Of a stretch of 26,501 nucleotides of DNA, positions 12,970-21,500 are shown piece after piece; position 1 is the stretch's first letter; every line of letters starts with the position of its first letter. The translations under genes were made by a program, and so were the position numbers. The stretch is from Patescibacteria group bacterium (GTDB taxonomy: Bacteria > Patescibacteriota > Microgenomatia > Levybacterales > UBA12049): positions 1 through 26,501 of the forward strand of contig JAHIGH010000171.1 of the NCBI GenBank assembly GCA_018900295.1, read 5' to 3'. The notes beneath the pieces are model-generated. The model had not been told where the DNA came from. It did not search any database and saw only the letters and a program-made list of their open reading frames with translations.

Positions 12970-13531
12970 GGCAACTGGAGAGCGGCCAATGGCCAGGCAA
13001 ATATCCAGATGCTCTATCAAGGGCAACAGCAAGATCCTGAGAGCAATCTCTATTATCTGCGAGCGAGATATTACGATCCTGCTACAGGAAGATTTATCTC
13101 ACGGGATCCGGTAAAGGGAACTCTAACAAATCCTCAAACCCAAAATCCATATGCTTATGCCGGGAATGATCCTATAAATAATAGCGATCCAAGCGGAGAA
13201 TTTTATCCCGAATTAGCCGTTCTAGGTGGGGGATTAACGCTCGCAGGCCTTGAAGTGGGCGGAGCAATTTATGGCGCAGCAACATCATGTGGCAATCCTA
13301 TACAGGGAGCTATAGTTGGAGATCAAAATGCCATTGAGTCTCCGGTTGGCCAAGTGGCTCTTGGAGCAGCGACATTGGGAATGATGACAATGCCCCGCAC
13401 CTGGATCATCAAATAATGTTGCACAATCAACAGGAAGAACTAACCCCATGAATTCAGCAGAGCAAAGTGCTATGGAACAGTTAATGGCTAATCCAACAGC
13501 GGGGACACAATTAGGAATAAAACTGGTTTAG
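12970..13531 (+). pseudogene. Frameshifted, truncated orphan Rhs tip
   Basis: After a TAG at 12967-12969 the frame encodes Rhs core (GNWRAANGQANIQMLYQGQQQDPESNLYYLRARYYDP, with the core ending SDPSG) and a Gly/Ala-rich segment. An ATG-started frame runs 13009-13416 and ends abruptly at MPRTWIIK. Removing one C from the CCCC run at 13393-13396 would continue the protein as MPAPGSSNNVAQS, then GRTNPMNSAEQSAMEQL and NPTAGTQL, to a TAG at 13529-13531. That continuation looks like a known Rhs tip start (NSAEQxAMxxxxxNPxAGxxL), but the usual catalytic end is missing and no immunity gene follows. The cassette therefore appears dead. A sequencing error in the C-run could explain the shift but not the lost end. 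Its core belongs to a different subtype from the other three. Confidence 0.72.
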
Positions 13532-13564
13532 TTTTGTCACCCCGTGTTCTTGAGAAAAGACTGA

Positions 13565-13584
13565 CTATGGAAAATTTACCATAG
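13565..13584. promoter_or_regulatory. 20-nt palindrome before the restriction gene
   Basis: CTATGGAAAATTTACCATAG is palindromic apart from one symmetric A/A mismatch on each side of AAATTT. It lies 20 bases before the res start. A candidate -10 (TATCAT, 13591-13596) would place transcription start almost at the ATG. The palindrome could be an operator for control of restriction expression, or a simple hairpin; no controller gene is present nearby. Confidence 0.45.
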
Positions 13585-13603
13585 ATTAAGTATCATATGC
13601 TAT

Positions 13604-16390
13604 ATGAGCAATCTTGTGCGGCTATTAGAACTAAAATCGGAGTATTGGGTAAATGAAGAAAAGAAAAAATCGCAATCGCTGATTGGAAACCTCGTAAAAT
13701 ACTTAGAAAAAAGCAAACTTCGCGAGCCTCAGATAGAAGCAATAAAGGTATATTTCTGGTTAAAGTTCGTCGGAAATAATCAAAAAATATCAGACATAAT
13801 CAGAGCAGGGCTTTTGTATGACGAGGAAACGGCGCAAGAATACGATAATTTTTATAATTTTGGAAATAATTACGCGACACATTTTCTGAATCAATTTTTT
13901 CAGGACAACGGCCTTTCTAATCTGCAAAGAAAATTGGCAAATGATCCCATGGGCAAAAAAACAAATTGGGACAAATTTTTGGAAGAGCTTTTGCATAATT
14001 ACGATTACCCGAATTATTTATTCAGTTTGCCGATGGGAGCGGGTAAAACTTATTTGATGGCTTGTTTTATTTATTTGGATTTATATTTTGCCGGCTTGTA
14101 CAAGACTGATAAAAGATTCGCCCATAATTTCATTGTTTTGGCTCCGCCGGCATCAAAAACCGCGATTTTGCCGTCTTTGCAAACCATCAAAAATTTTAAT
14201 CCGGAATGGATTCTGGTCAAAAACGAGGCGGATAAATTAAAACGGATAATTCAAATAGAAATTTTGGATGTTTTGAATTCTCAAAGAAAAGACAAATTGC
14301 AAGGCAATAATCCTAATTTGGAAAAAGTCAGCCGGATTTCGCAGACCAAAGATTTTGGAATGGTTTTTATCACAAACGCGGAAAAATTTCTGGAAAAATA
14401 CGGGGAGAAAGACAAAATCTACACCGATCCGAAAAGTTTGTATTACGACGGAAAAAAAGTCAGTCAATATTTAAAAACCAATGAATTGAGAGAAAAACTA
14501 TCCAAGATAGGTTATTTGGGCGTGATTCTGGACGAGGTGCATCACAGTTATAAAAATTCAGATGACGAAAAGAAGCTGAGAGATTCCGTAAGAATTTTGA
14601 ATCAACACAAAAATGTGGTGTCCGCGCTTGGTTTTTCAGGCACGCCTTATGTCAGACATAAAGTGAAAATAGGCGGCGAAGAAGTGAAATTAAACCAAAT
14701 TCAAGATATTGTTTATAATTATTATCTTAATCAGGGCATAGGCAGGTTTTTGAAAATTCCGGAAATAAAAAAAGTGGAAATAAAAGAAGATTTATTTATT
14801 GAACAGGCTTTGAGCGATTTTTTTGCTAATTTTGACATTGAATACAAGAACGGCGCCAAAAGCAAAATCGCTTTTTATTGCCCGTCAATCAAAGTTTTGA
14901 ACGAAAAAATCTTGCCGGCGATTCAAAGCTGGTACAAGGAAAATCGAACCGGCAAGGAAAGTGAAATTTTTAAATTTTATACCGATGGAAAAAAAGAGAA
15001 CAAACAATATGATTTGCCCAAAGACAGTTTGGCCGTATTCAACAATTTAGACAAGCCATATTCCGAAAAAAGAATTATTTTGCTGGTGGCGATTGGCAAA
15101 GAGGGCTGGGATTGTAAAAGTTTGACCGGCGTGGTCTTGCCTCGCCAAAAGACGACCAAGAATTTCGTCTTGCAGACGACTTGCCGATGTTTGCGAGAGG
15201 TTGACAACGCTGCCCGTGAAAAAGCTTTGATTTATTTGGAAAAAGACAATTATGAAACGCTGGACAAAGAGCTGAAAGAAAATTATAATTTAACCATCTC
15301 TGATTTGAAATTCATTCAAGATCAAGCGATTCCCGTAAAAATAAGAAAACCTAAGCTAGGCAAGCTGAAATACAAGCAAATTGAAACAAAATACAAAATC
15401 ATTTTGAAAAAGATCAAAGCCGACAATCTGAATAATTTTGATTTTGCCAAAATCAAAGAAAAATACGATTACGACAAAAGGATAATCACAGGCAAGATCG
15501 GCCAAGCTGGTTTGGTGGCGGAGAGAGAAGCGAAATACACGAATTCAAGCCAAGAGGATTATTCGTTCAATGATTTTATTTATGATTTGGCGCGAGAGAC
15601 TTTTGGCAAATTCAACGAAATTGATTTGTTGGCAAAACATAAAGAAGAGCTGGAAAAGATTTTTGAAAAAATACATAGGGAAATAGATTGGATTAAATTC
15701 AATCCGAATTTGGAAATCATTGATGTCGTAAAATATACAGCTTCCTTCTTGGCGGAAGAAATTGAGACGAAAAAAGAAATCATCACTCAGGATATGGAAA
15801 TTGAATTGCTGGAATGGGAAATAAAAAATCCAGCGATTGCGCTGAAAAACGCCGGCGGAGCTTGGGGGAAATTTTTGCCGGAAATAACCAAAACCAACGC
15901 GGAAATGTACAAAAGACATCCGGAAGATATAGAAGAGGAAGTTAAAAATTTGGATCCGCAAGATGCCAGTTTCAATTATTCGCCGTACAAAATGGACAGC
16001 GGTTTTGAAACAAACGCCTTGTCAGAAATGCTGAAAATCAGCGAGCTTGAGGGTTTGGAAGTTTATTACAACGGCTACAAAGGTCAACTGGAAAATTTCT
16101 GGATTCAGACTCCGGATGGAGTTTATACGCCGGATTTTTTGGTTTTGAAAAGAAAGAATAACCAAAAATATAAAACCGCCAAAGACAAAAACGAGATTGA
16201 AAAGGTTTTAATAGTGGAAATGAAAGGCGAGATTTACGACAATGAATTCGGAAAAAAAGAAAATTTCGTGAAAAATGAATTTATAAAGCATAATCCAAAT
16301 TTTGAGTTTGTAAAATTTACCGATCCGGAGAATAAAAATAATTTTGTCAAACATATAGATGAATTTAAAAAAATAATTAAAAATTTTTAA
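13604..16390 (+). CDS. res: Type III restriction enzyme, helicase-nuclease (Res) subunit
   Basis: The 928-residue protein has superfamily 2 helicase motifs: motif I PMGAGKT (143-149), motif II DEVH (310-313), motif III-like FSGTP (344-348), and the motif V/VI region GKEGWDCKSLTGVVLPRQK with QTTCRCLRE. The C-terminal PD-(D/E)xK nuclease shows TPDF (Asp844) and EMK (Glu872, Lys874). Res partners with Mod to translocate or slide on DNA and cut about 25-27 bp from unmethylated sites. Its length fits the family. The mod gene lies downstream with a MITE-like repeat between; the usual order in type III systems is mod then res. The start is the first ATG after the palindrome; no Shine-Dalgarno is seen. 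Confidence 0.9.
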   Translation: MSNLVRLLELKSEYWVNEEKKKSQSLIGNLVKYLEKSKLREPQIEAIKVYFWLKFVGNNQKISDIIRAGLLYDEETAQEYDNFYNFGNNYATHFLNQFFQDNGLSNLQRKLANDPMGKKTNWDKFLEELLHNYDYPNYLFSLPMGAGKTYLMACFIYLDLYFAGLYKTDKRFAHNFIVLAPPASKTAILPSLQTIKNFNPEWILVKNEADKLKRIIQIEILDVLNSQRKDKLQGNNPNLEKVSRISQTKDFGMVFITNAEKFLEKYGEKDKIYTDPKSLYYDGKKVSQYLKTNELREKLSKIGYLGVILDEVHHSYKNSDDEKKLRDSVRILNQHKNVVSALGFSGTPYVRHKVKIGGEEVKLNQIQDIVYNYYLNQGIGRFLKIPEIKKVEIKEDLFIEQALSDFFANFDIEYKNGAKSKIAFYCPSIKVLNEKILPAIQSWYKENRTGKESEIFKFYTDGKKENKQYDLPKDSLAVFNNLDKPYSEKRIILLVAIGKEGWDCKSLTGVVLPRQKTTKNFVLQTTCRCLREVDNAAREKALIYLEKDNYETLDKELKENYNLTISDLKFIQDQAIPVKIRKPKLGKLKYKQIETKYKIILKKIKADNLNNFDFAKIKEKYDYDKRIITGKIGQAGLVAEREAKYTNSSQEDYSFNDFIYDLARETFGKFNEIDLLAKHKEELEKIFEKIHREIDWIKFNPNLEIIDVVKYTASFLAEEIETKKEIITQDMEIELLEWEIKNPAIALKNAGGAWGKFLPEITKTNAEMYKRHPEDIEEEVKNLDPQDASFNYSPYKMDSGFETNALSEMLKISELEGLEVYYNGYKGQLENFWIQTPDGVYTPDFLVLKRKNNQKYKTAKDKNEIEKVLIVEMKGEIYDNEFGKKENFVKNEFIKHNPNFEFVKFTDPENKNNFVKHIDEFKKIIKNF

Positions 16391-16401
16391 TCATGCAGTT
16401 T

Positions 16402-16508
16402 TGTCATTGCGAGGAGCCGTAGCGACGAAGCAATCCCGAGTTTGTTTTTATGAATAAATTCCGAGTATTAGAGATTGCTTCGCCTCGAGTACGGGGCTCG
16501 CAATGACA
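16402..16508. repeat. MITE-like element with TGTCATTGCGAG terminal repeats
   Basis: Perfect 12-bp terminal inverted repeats TGTCATTGCGAG (16402-16413) and CTCGCAATGACA (16497-16508) enclose inner arms CGAAGCAATC (16426-16435) and GATTGCTTCG (16473-16482) around an AT-rich centre. This is a widespread non-coding repeat type in bacteria. It fills nearly the whole gap between res and mod and ends two bases before the first possible mod ATG (16511). Confidence 0.85.
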
Positions 16509-16531
16509 GAATGAGCGTAAAATTTAATCTT

Positions 16532-18361
16532 ATGAAAACAAAAATAAAATCATACAACATAGAGCCGGCCAGAGGGCAGGCTTTGCTGAAATTTCAAGGA
16601 AGAATTTTTCCCAAATCAATGGATCTGTTTGAGGCGGAAACTGTTGAGGAAATTAAGCAAAAAAACCAAAATTTGGATTTGCGCGACAAGCAAAAAGAAT
16701 TAAACGCCGATTTCAAAAATCTGCTTTTGCAAGGCGACGCCTTGTCCGCTTGCGCTTATTTGAAATCAAAGGATATCAAAATTGATTTGGTCTATATTGA
16801 TCCGCCTTTTGCCAGCGGAGCGAATTACGCCAAAAAAGTGTATTTGCGAAATGGCGATAAAACAAAGTTTGAAAACGACGACAGCAGTATTGGCGAGGAA
16901 ATTATGTATGGCGATATTTGGCAGAAAGAAGATTATTTGAATTGGCTATATGAAAGATTGCTGGCGATTCGGGATGTTATGAGCGAAAAAGCCAGCATCT
17001 ATGTGCATTTAGATTGGCATATCGGAGCTTATGCCAAAGTTTTACTTGATGAAGTGTTTGGGGAGGAGAATTTTGTGAATGAAATTATATGGAGTTATAC
17101 AGGGCCAAGTTCAGCGACCGATACTTTTGCCAAAAAACACGATACAATATTTTTTTATAGTAAATCAGAAAATAAAAATTTTAATTTGCAATATATTAAA
17201 CATGTAAGCGGTTTGCATAATACTGGACAAGTATTTGGCGACAATAATAAAGACGAAGACGCAGTTAGAGGAAAAGAAGAAACAGGTAAAAAACTTGAAG
17301 ATTGGTGGATTGATATTTTTGCGGGAGAAAGATATAGAAATGAGCTTCAAGGCTATTCAACTCAAAAACCTGAAAAATTGTTAGAAAGAATTATAAAAGC
17401 CAGTTCTGATGAAGGTATGATTGTTGCTGATTTTTTTAGCGGCAGCGGCACAACTGCCAAAGTGGCGGATGATTTGGGCAGGAAATTTATCGCTTGCGAT
17501 ATCGGCATAAACGCCATTGAAACAACCAGAGATAGATTAGTCAAAGCCGGAGCGAGTTTTGATATTTTGAAAATCAAAGACGGAGTAAGATTATTCAGGA
17601 ATCCTGCCCAAACAACACAAAAGATTTTTTCCTTGATTGACGGCTTCCGGCCAAGGGCAGAGCTGGAATTAAGCGAATTTTGGGACGGCGGAATCGCCGA
17701 CGCCAATGGCAATTTTGAGCCGGTTAAATTCATCGGCATTGACAAGAAATTAACCAAAGAATTATTAGGAGCGGTGCTGGAAGAAATTTATACCTTGGAG
17801 GATTCGGAAACCGGAACGAGCAAGGTAAAAATAATTTGCGCTTTTAAAGACTTGGAAATTGACCAGAGCTATGTCAACAAAGAAATAAAAGAAGATAAGA
17901 AAACCCTGATAGAAGTCGAACTCGTCAGTCTGGACGATTTATTGGCGGAAAAAAGAGATTTGCTTTTTGCCGAAGACAGCGCCGGGATTGAAATTAAAAA
18001 AGAGGGAAGCAAACGCAAAGTCAAAATTAAGAAATACTTCAGCCCGTATTTGAAAACCAAAATAGACGAATACAATGCCAAGAAAGTCAAGAAAGATAAT
18101 TTATTTGAAAAAGACGGAACCAAAACGGTTAAAATCAGCGACAATGGTTTGGAGTTGATTGAATCGGTTCAGTTTGATACTGAGTTAAAGAAGAATGGCG
18201 TTTGGACAAGTAATTTAGCGCTGGAAGACAAAGCGGAAATAAAAGCCAAGATCAAAGGAGTCTATGAATTGCCGATCAGTAAATTCAAAATCAAAATCCG
18301 CAATATAGCCGGAGATGAGATTATCATCAACAGTGAAGAAATTAAAAAAAATGACTATTGA
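16532..18361 (+). CDS. mod: Type III DNA adenine-N6 methyltransferase (Mod) subunit
   Basis: From ATG 16532 the product is 609 residues; ATG 16511 in the same frame (MSVKFNL...) is an alternative, and a TTG at 16475 lies inside the repeat and is rejected. The beta-class motif order is seen: motif IV DPPF at residues 90-93 (VYIDPPFASGANY) precedes the SAM-binding motif I DFFSGSGTT at 300-308. The segment between is the target-recognition region, with IIWSYTGPSSATDTFAKKHD and a GYSTQKPEKLLERIIKASS block before motif I. Mod methylates adenine at a 5-6 bp asymmetric site and supplies recognition for Res. The target site cannot be read from sequence. The TGA stop (18359-18361) overlaps the -35 box of the candidate rpoB promoter. 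Confidence 0.92.
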   Translation: MKTKIKSYNIEPARGQALLKFQGRIFPKSMDLFEAETVEEIKQKNQNLDLRDKQKELNADFKNLLLQGDALSACAYLKSKDIKIDLVYIDPPFASGANYAKKVYLRNGDKTKFENDDSSIGEEIMYGDIWQKEDYLNWLYERLLAIRDVMSEKASIYVHLDWHIGAYAKVLLDEVFGEENFVNEIIWSYTGPSSATDTFAKKHDTIFFYSKSENKNFNLQYIKHVSGLHNTGQVFGDNNKDEDAVRGKEETGKKLEDWWIDIFAGERYRNELQGYSTQKPEKLLERIIKASSDEGMIVADFFSGSGTTAKVADDLGRKFIACDIGINAIETTRDRLVKAGASFDILKIKDGVRLFRNPAQTTQKIFSLIDGFRPRAELELSEFWDGGIADANGNFEPVKFIGIDKKLTKELLGAVLEEIYTLEDSETGTSKVKIICAFKDLEIDQSYVNKEIKEDKKTLIEVELVSLDDLLAEKRDLLFAEDSAGIEIKKEGSKRKVKIKKYFSPYLKTKIDEYNAKKVKKDNLFEKDGTKTVKISDNGLELIESVQFDTELKKNGVWTSNLALEDKAEIKAKIKGVYELPISKFKIKIRNIAGDEIIINSEEIKKNDY

Positions 18362-18387
18362 CATGGGGAGAGATTGTATGCTATACA
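18358..18387 (+). promoter_or_regulatory. Sigma70-type promoter for rpoBC
   Basis: A perfect TTGACA (18358-18363) overlaps the mod stop codon and is followed after 18 bases by TATACA (18382-18387). Transcription would start near 18394, giving a leader of roughly 108 bases before the preferred rpoB ATG. The promoter position means rpoBC need not depend on the restriction operon. Confidence 0.65.
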
Positions 18388-18409
18388 TAAAATACTCTGT
18401 TTCAAACAA

Positions 18410-18437
18410 AGATACAAGGGTTAAGCCCCGAGTATCT
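18410..18437 (+). terminator. Terminator-like hairpin in the rpoB leader
   Basis: AGATAC (18410-18415) pairs with GTATCT (18432-18437), and inside it GGG (18418-18420) pairs with CCC (18426-18428), followed by TTTATTG. The stem is interrupted and the T-run is short, so it is a modest intrinsic terminator. It could end the mod transcript or, if transcription starts at the promoter near 18394, act as an attenuator for rpoBC. Confidence 0.45.
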
Positions 18438-18465
18438 TTTATTGCATATTAGAGTTTTTTTTCAT

Positions 18466-18478
18466 CCCGCTCAGCGGG
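18466..18478. repeat. REP-like hairpin in the rpoB leader
   Basis: CCCGC-TCA-GCGGG forms a 5-bp GC hairpin within TCATCCCGCTCAGCGGGGA, a half-copy of the TGTCATCCCG-type repeat. It ends 23 bases before the preferred rpoB ATG and follows an eight-T run (18455-18462). In the leader it would fold just upstream of the ribosome-binding region. Confidence 0.6.
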
Positions 18479-18501
18479 GACTGCCTAAAGCAATATCACA
18501 A

Positions 18502-21500
18502 ATGCCAAAACAACTCGCACCACAAAAAAACAATATAGTTAGACAGAACTGGGGAAAGAACTATACAATACTACCTCCGCTGGACCTTTTAGCGGTACAA
18601 AAAAATTCATACAAATTATTTCAAGAAGTAGGAATAGCGCAAATTCTGAAAGAAATATCACCTGTTGATGATTTCACCGGAAAAAATTGGAGTCTTTCCT
18701 TTAGTACCCATAAAATAGGCAAAAACACAAGTGACGCGGAGACGGCTCTCGAGAAAGGCCTTACCCACAACGCGCCCCTGACAGTGAAGGTTATTTTAAC
18801 TAACAAAAAAACAGATGCCACTTATGAAGCGGAAGTTTTTTTAGGAGACATTCCTCAAATGACAGAACGGGGAACTTTTATAATAAACGGTATCGAAAGA
18901 GCAGTAGTCAATCAATTAGTCCGTTCCCCCGGGGTATTTTTTACGGGAACACAAGATCCGATTACCGGTAAAACACTACATTCCACAGAAATCCGTCCAT
19001 CTCATGGTTCTTGGCTTGAGTTCGCGACAACTCGTTATGGTACAATCACAGTTAAAATTGACAGGAGACGTAAATTTCTTGCCACCACTTTTCTCCGTGC
19101 ATTAGGGATATCAGATAATAATGCCATAAAAGAAAAATTCAAATCAATTGAAGAGGGCTCAGAAGTTTCGTTCATTGAAAATACTTTGCAGAAAGATGAA
19201 ACAACCAGCGAAACCGAAGCTCTTGTAGGGATATTCAAGAAAATGCATCCGGGAGAACCTATTGTTCTTGATAAAGTCAGGGAGTACTTCACCAATCTTT
19301 TTTTCAACAGCCGTCGTTATGATTTGGGAGTAGTAGGAAGATACAAAATAAACAAGCGGCTTAAAGCAGTAGCGGGGTATAGTGAGTCACAGGATCGAGT
19401 TTTAACCGTTGATGATATTATCGCGGCAATTTCCTACCTCATAATACTGGAACAAGGCAAAGGCGACGTAGATGATATTGATAGCCTTGCCAATAGACGA
19501 GTCCGTAGCGTTGGTGAGTTAGTTGCTATAAATGCTTTCCGCGTTGGTGTTCTTCGTATCGAAAGAAGCATTAAAGAGCGCATGAGTCTTTTACAGCCCG
19601 ATACTCCCATTGCGGTAGCAAATCTTATAAACGCGCGTCCTATTATGGCTGCTATCAATGAATTTTTCCGCACTTCACAGTTATCTACCATCCTCGATCA
19701 AACCAACCCTCTTTCCGAAATAGACAACCTCAACCGTCTGACAGTCATGGGTACGGGAGGTATTTCAAGAGAAAGAGCAGCCTTTTCAATTCGTGATATC
19801 AATAGTTCGCAATATGGGAGAATTGATCCGATTAGAAGTCCTGAAGGTCCGAATATTGGACTCGTTACCTATATCGCTCTTTATGCAAGGGTAAATGATT
19901 ATGGTTTCCTTGAGTCTCCATATAAGAGAGTTATTAAAGAAAAAAGAGGCGGGAAGACGCGCGTTTTAATAACCGACGAAATTTTTTATATGACAGCGGA
20001 TGACGAACGGGAGCACTATATAACTCATGCAGGTATTTCTATTTCTGATAATAATGAAATTATTGAACCAAGAATTGCTGCACGCTACAAAGGAGAATTT
20101 ATTGAAGTTGATAAAGAAGCAATTGAATATATCGATGTTGCTCCGCGTCAAGTAGTCGGTACATCAGCATCTTTGATTCCTTTCATTGCGCATGATGAAG
20201 CCAACCGCGCGCTTATGGGTACACATATGCAATGTCAAGCTGTCCCACTGGTAAATCTGGAAAGTCCGATTGTGGGAACAGGTATGGAAGCAACAATAGC
20301 TGAAGTAATGAAAAGAGTTGTAAGAGCGCCGATCAGCGGGAAGGTAAGCTATGTTGACTCGGAAAAAGTAATACTGGAAGATAAAGAAGGTAAAAAAGAA
20401 ACTTTCCCGATTGAAACATTCCAGCGGACATCACAAGCAACATGCTACACACAGCGGCCGATGGTGATAGAAGATCAATCAGTAAAAAAAGGCGATTATC
20501 TAATTGATGGCCCGTCAGCACAAAACGGAGAATTAGCACTCGGTCGTAATCTCCTGATTGCCTATGCCTCGTTAGATGGATTAGGTTATGAAGACGCCAT
20601 CGTTATTTCAGATCGCTTAGTCAAAGACAATGTTTTGTCATCAATCCATATCGAGAAATATGAAGCATCAGTCGTCGAAACCAAGTTGGGACCTGAAGAA
20701 ACAACGCGTGATATTCCCAACGTCTCAGAAGAAGATCTGGCAAACGTTGACGTAGATGGTATTGTTGTTCTGGGAAGCGAAGTCTCACCGGGTGATATAC
20801 TCGTCGGGAAAATCGCTCCCAAAGGCGAAACTGAATTAACAGCGGAAGAAAGATTACTGCGCGCGATTTTCGGTGAACAGGCGCGTGAAGTTCGTGACAC
20901 AAGTCTTCGTATGCCTCATGGTGAACGCGGAACGGTTATCAATGTTCAAATTTTGGATAGGAAACAAGGTGACGAACTTGAGCCTGGAACAACTCGCAAG
21001 ATCATTGTCGAGGTTGCTCAATTCCGTCATGTTGTAGTTGGTGATAAAGTCGCCGGCCGCCATGGAAATAAAGGTATTATTTCCCGTATCTTACCTGTTG
21101 CGGATATGCCTTATCTTCCTGATGGCACAGCGGTTGATATCGTTATTTCTCCGATTAGCGTACTTGCTCGTATGAATCTGGGACAACTTCTTGAAGCGCA
21201 TCTTGGCATTGCTGCTCAAAAACTTAATATGAAGATAGGTGTTCCGGTTTTTGAAAAAATTTCCGAAAAAAAAATTGTAGAATTACTTAAACTTGCGAAT
21301 TTACCTGTTTCCGGGAAAATGCAATTATTCGATGGCCGCACAGGTATGCCATATGAAAAAGAAGTTGTGGTTGGAATTGAATACATTATGAAGCTTATTC
21401 ATATGGTTGAAGACAAGACGCATGCCCGGTCAACAGGTCCATACTCACTGGTTACCCAACAGCCTCTTGGTGGAAAAGCGCAAATGGGAGGTCAGAGACT

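Noticed and set aside
13393..13416. Programmed frameshift in the fourth tip
   Set aside because: A plain CCCC run without a slippery heptamer or obvious stimulatory structure, and the restored frame is itself truncated; decay or sequencing error is simpler.
14977..15975. Minus-strand open frames opposite the restriction gene
   Set aside because: They are antisense shadows of a gene with clear helicase and nuclease motifs and have no recognisable domains or ribosome sites.
16475..16531. TTG start for mod inside the MITE-like repeat
   Set aside because: It would encode repeat sequence; ATG 16511 or 16532 begins just outside the element. 16532 is preferred, but 16511 cannot be excluded.
18442..18501. 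Upstream TTG start adding 20 residues to RpoB
   Set aside because: The added residues translate a REP-like hairpin and do not resemble an RpoB N-terminus; ATG 18502 fits the family.
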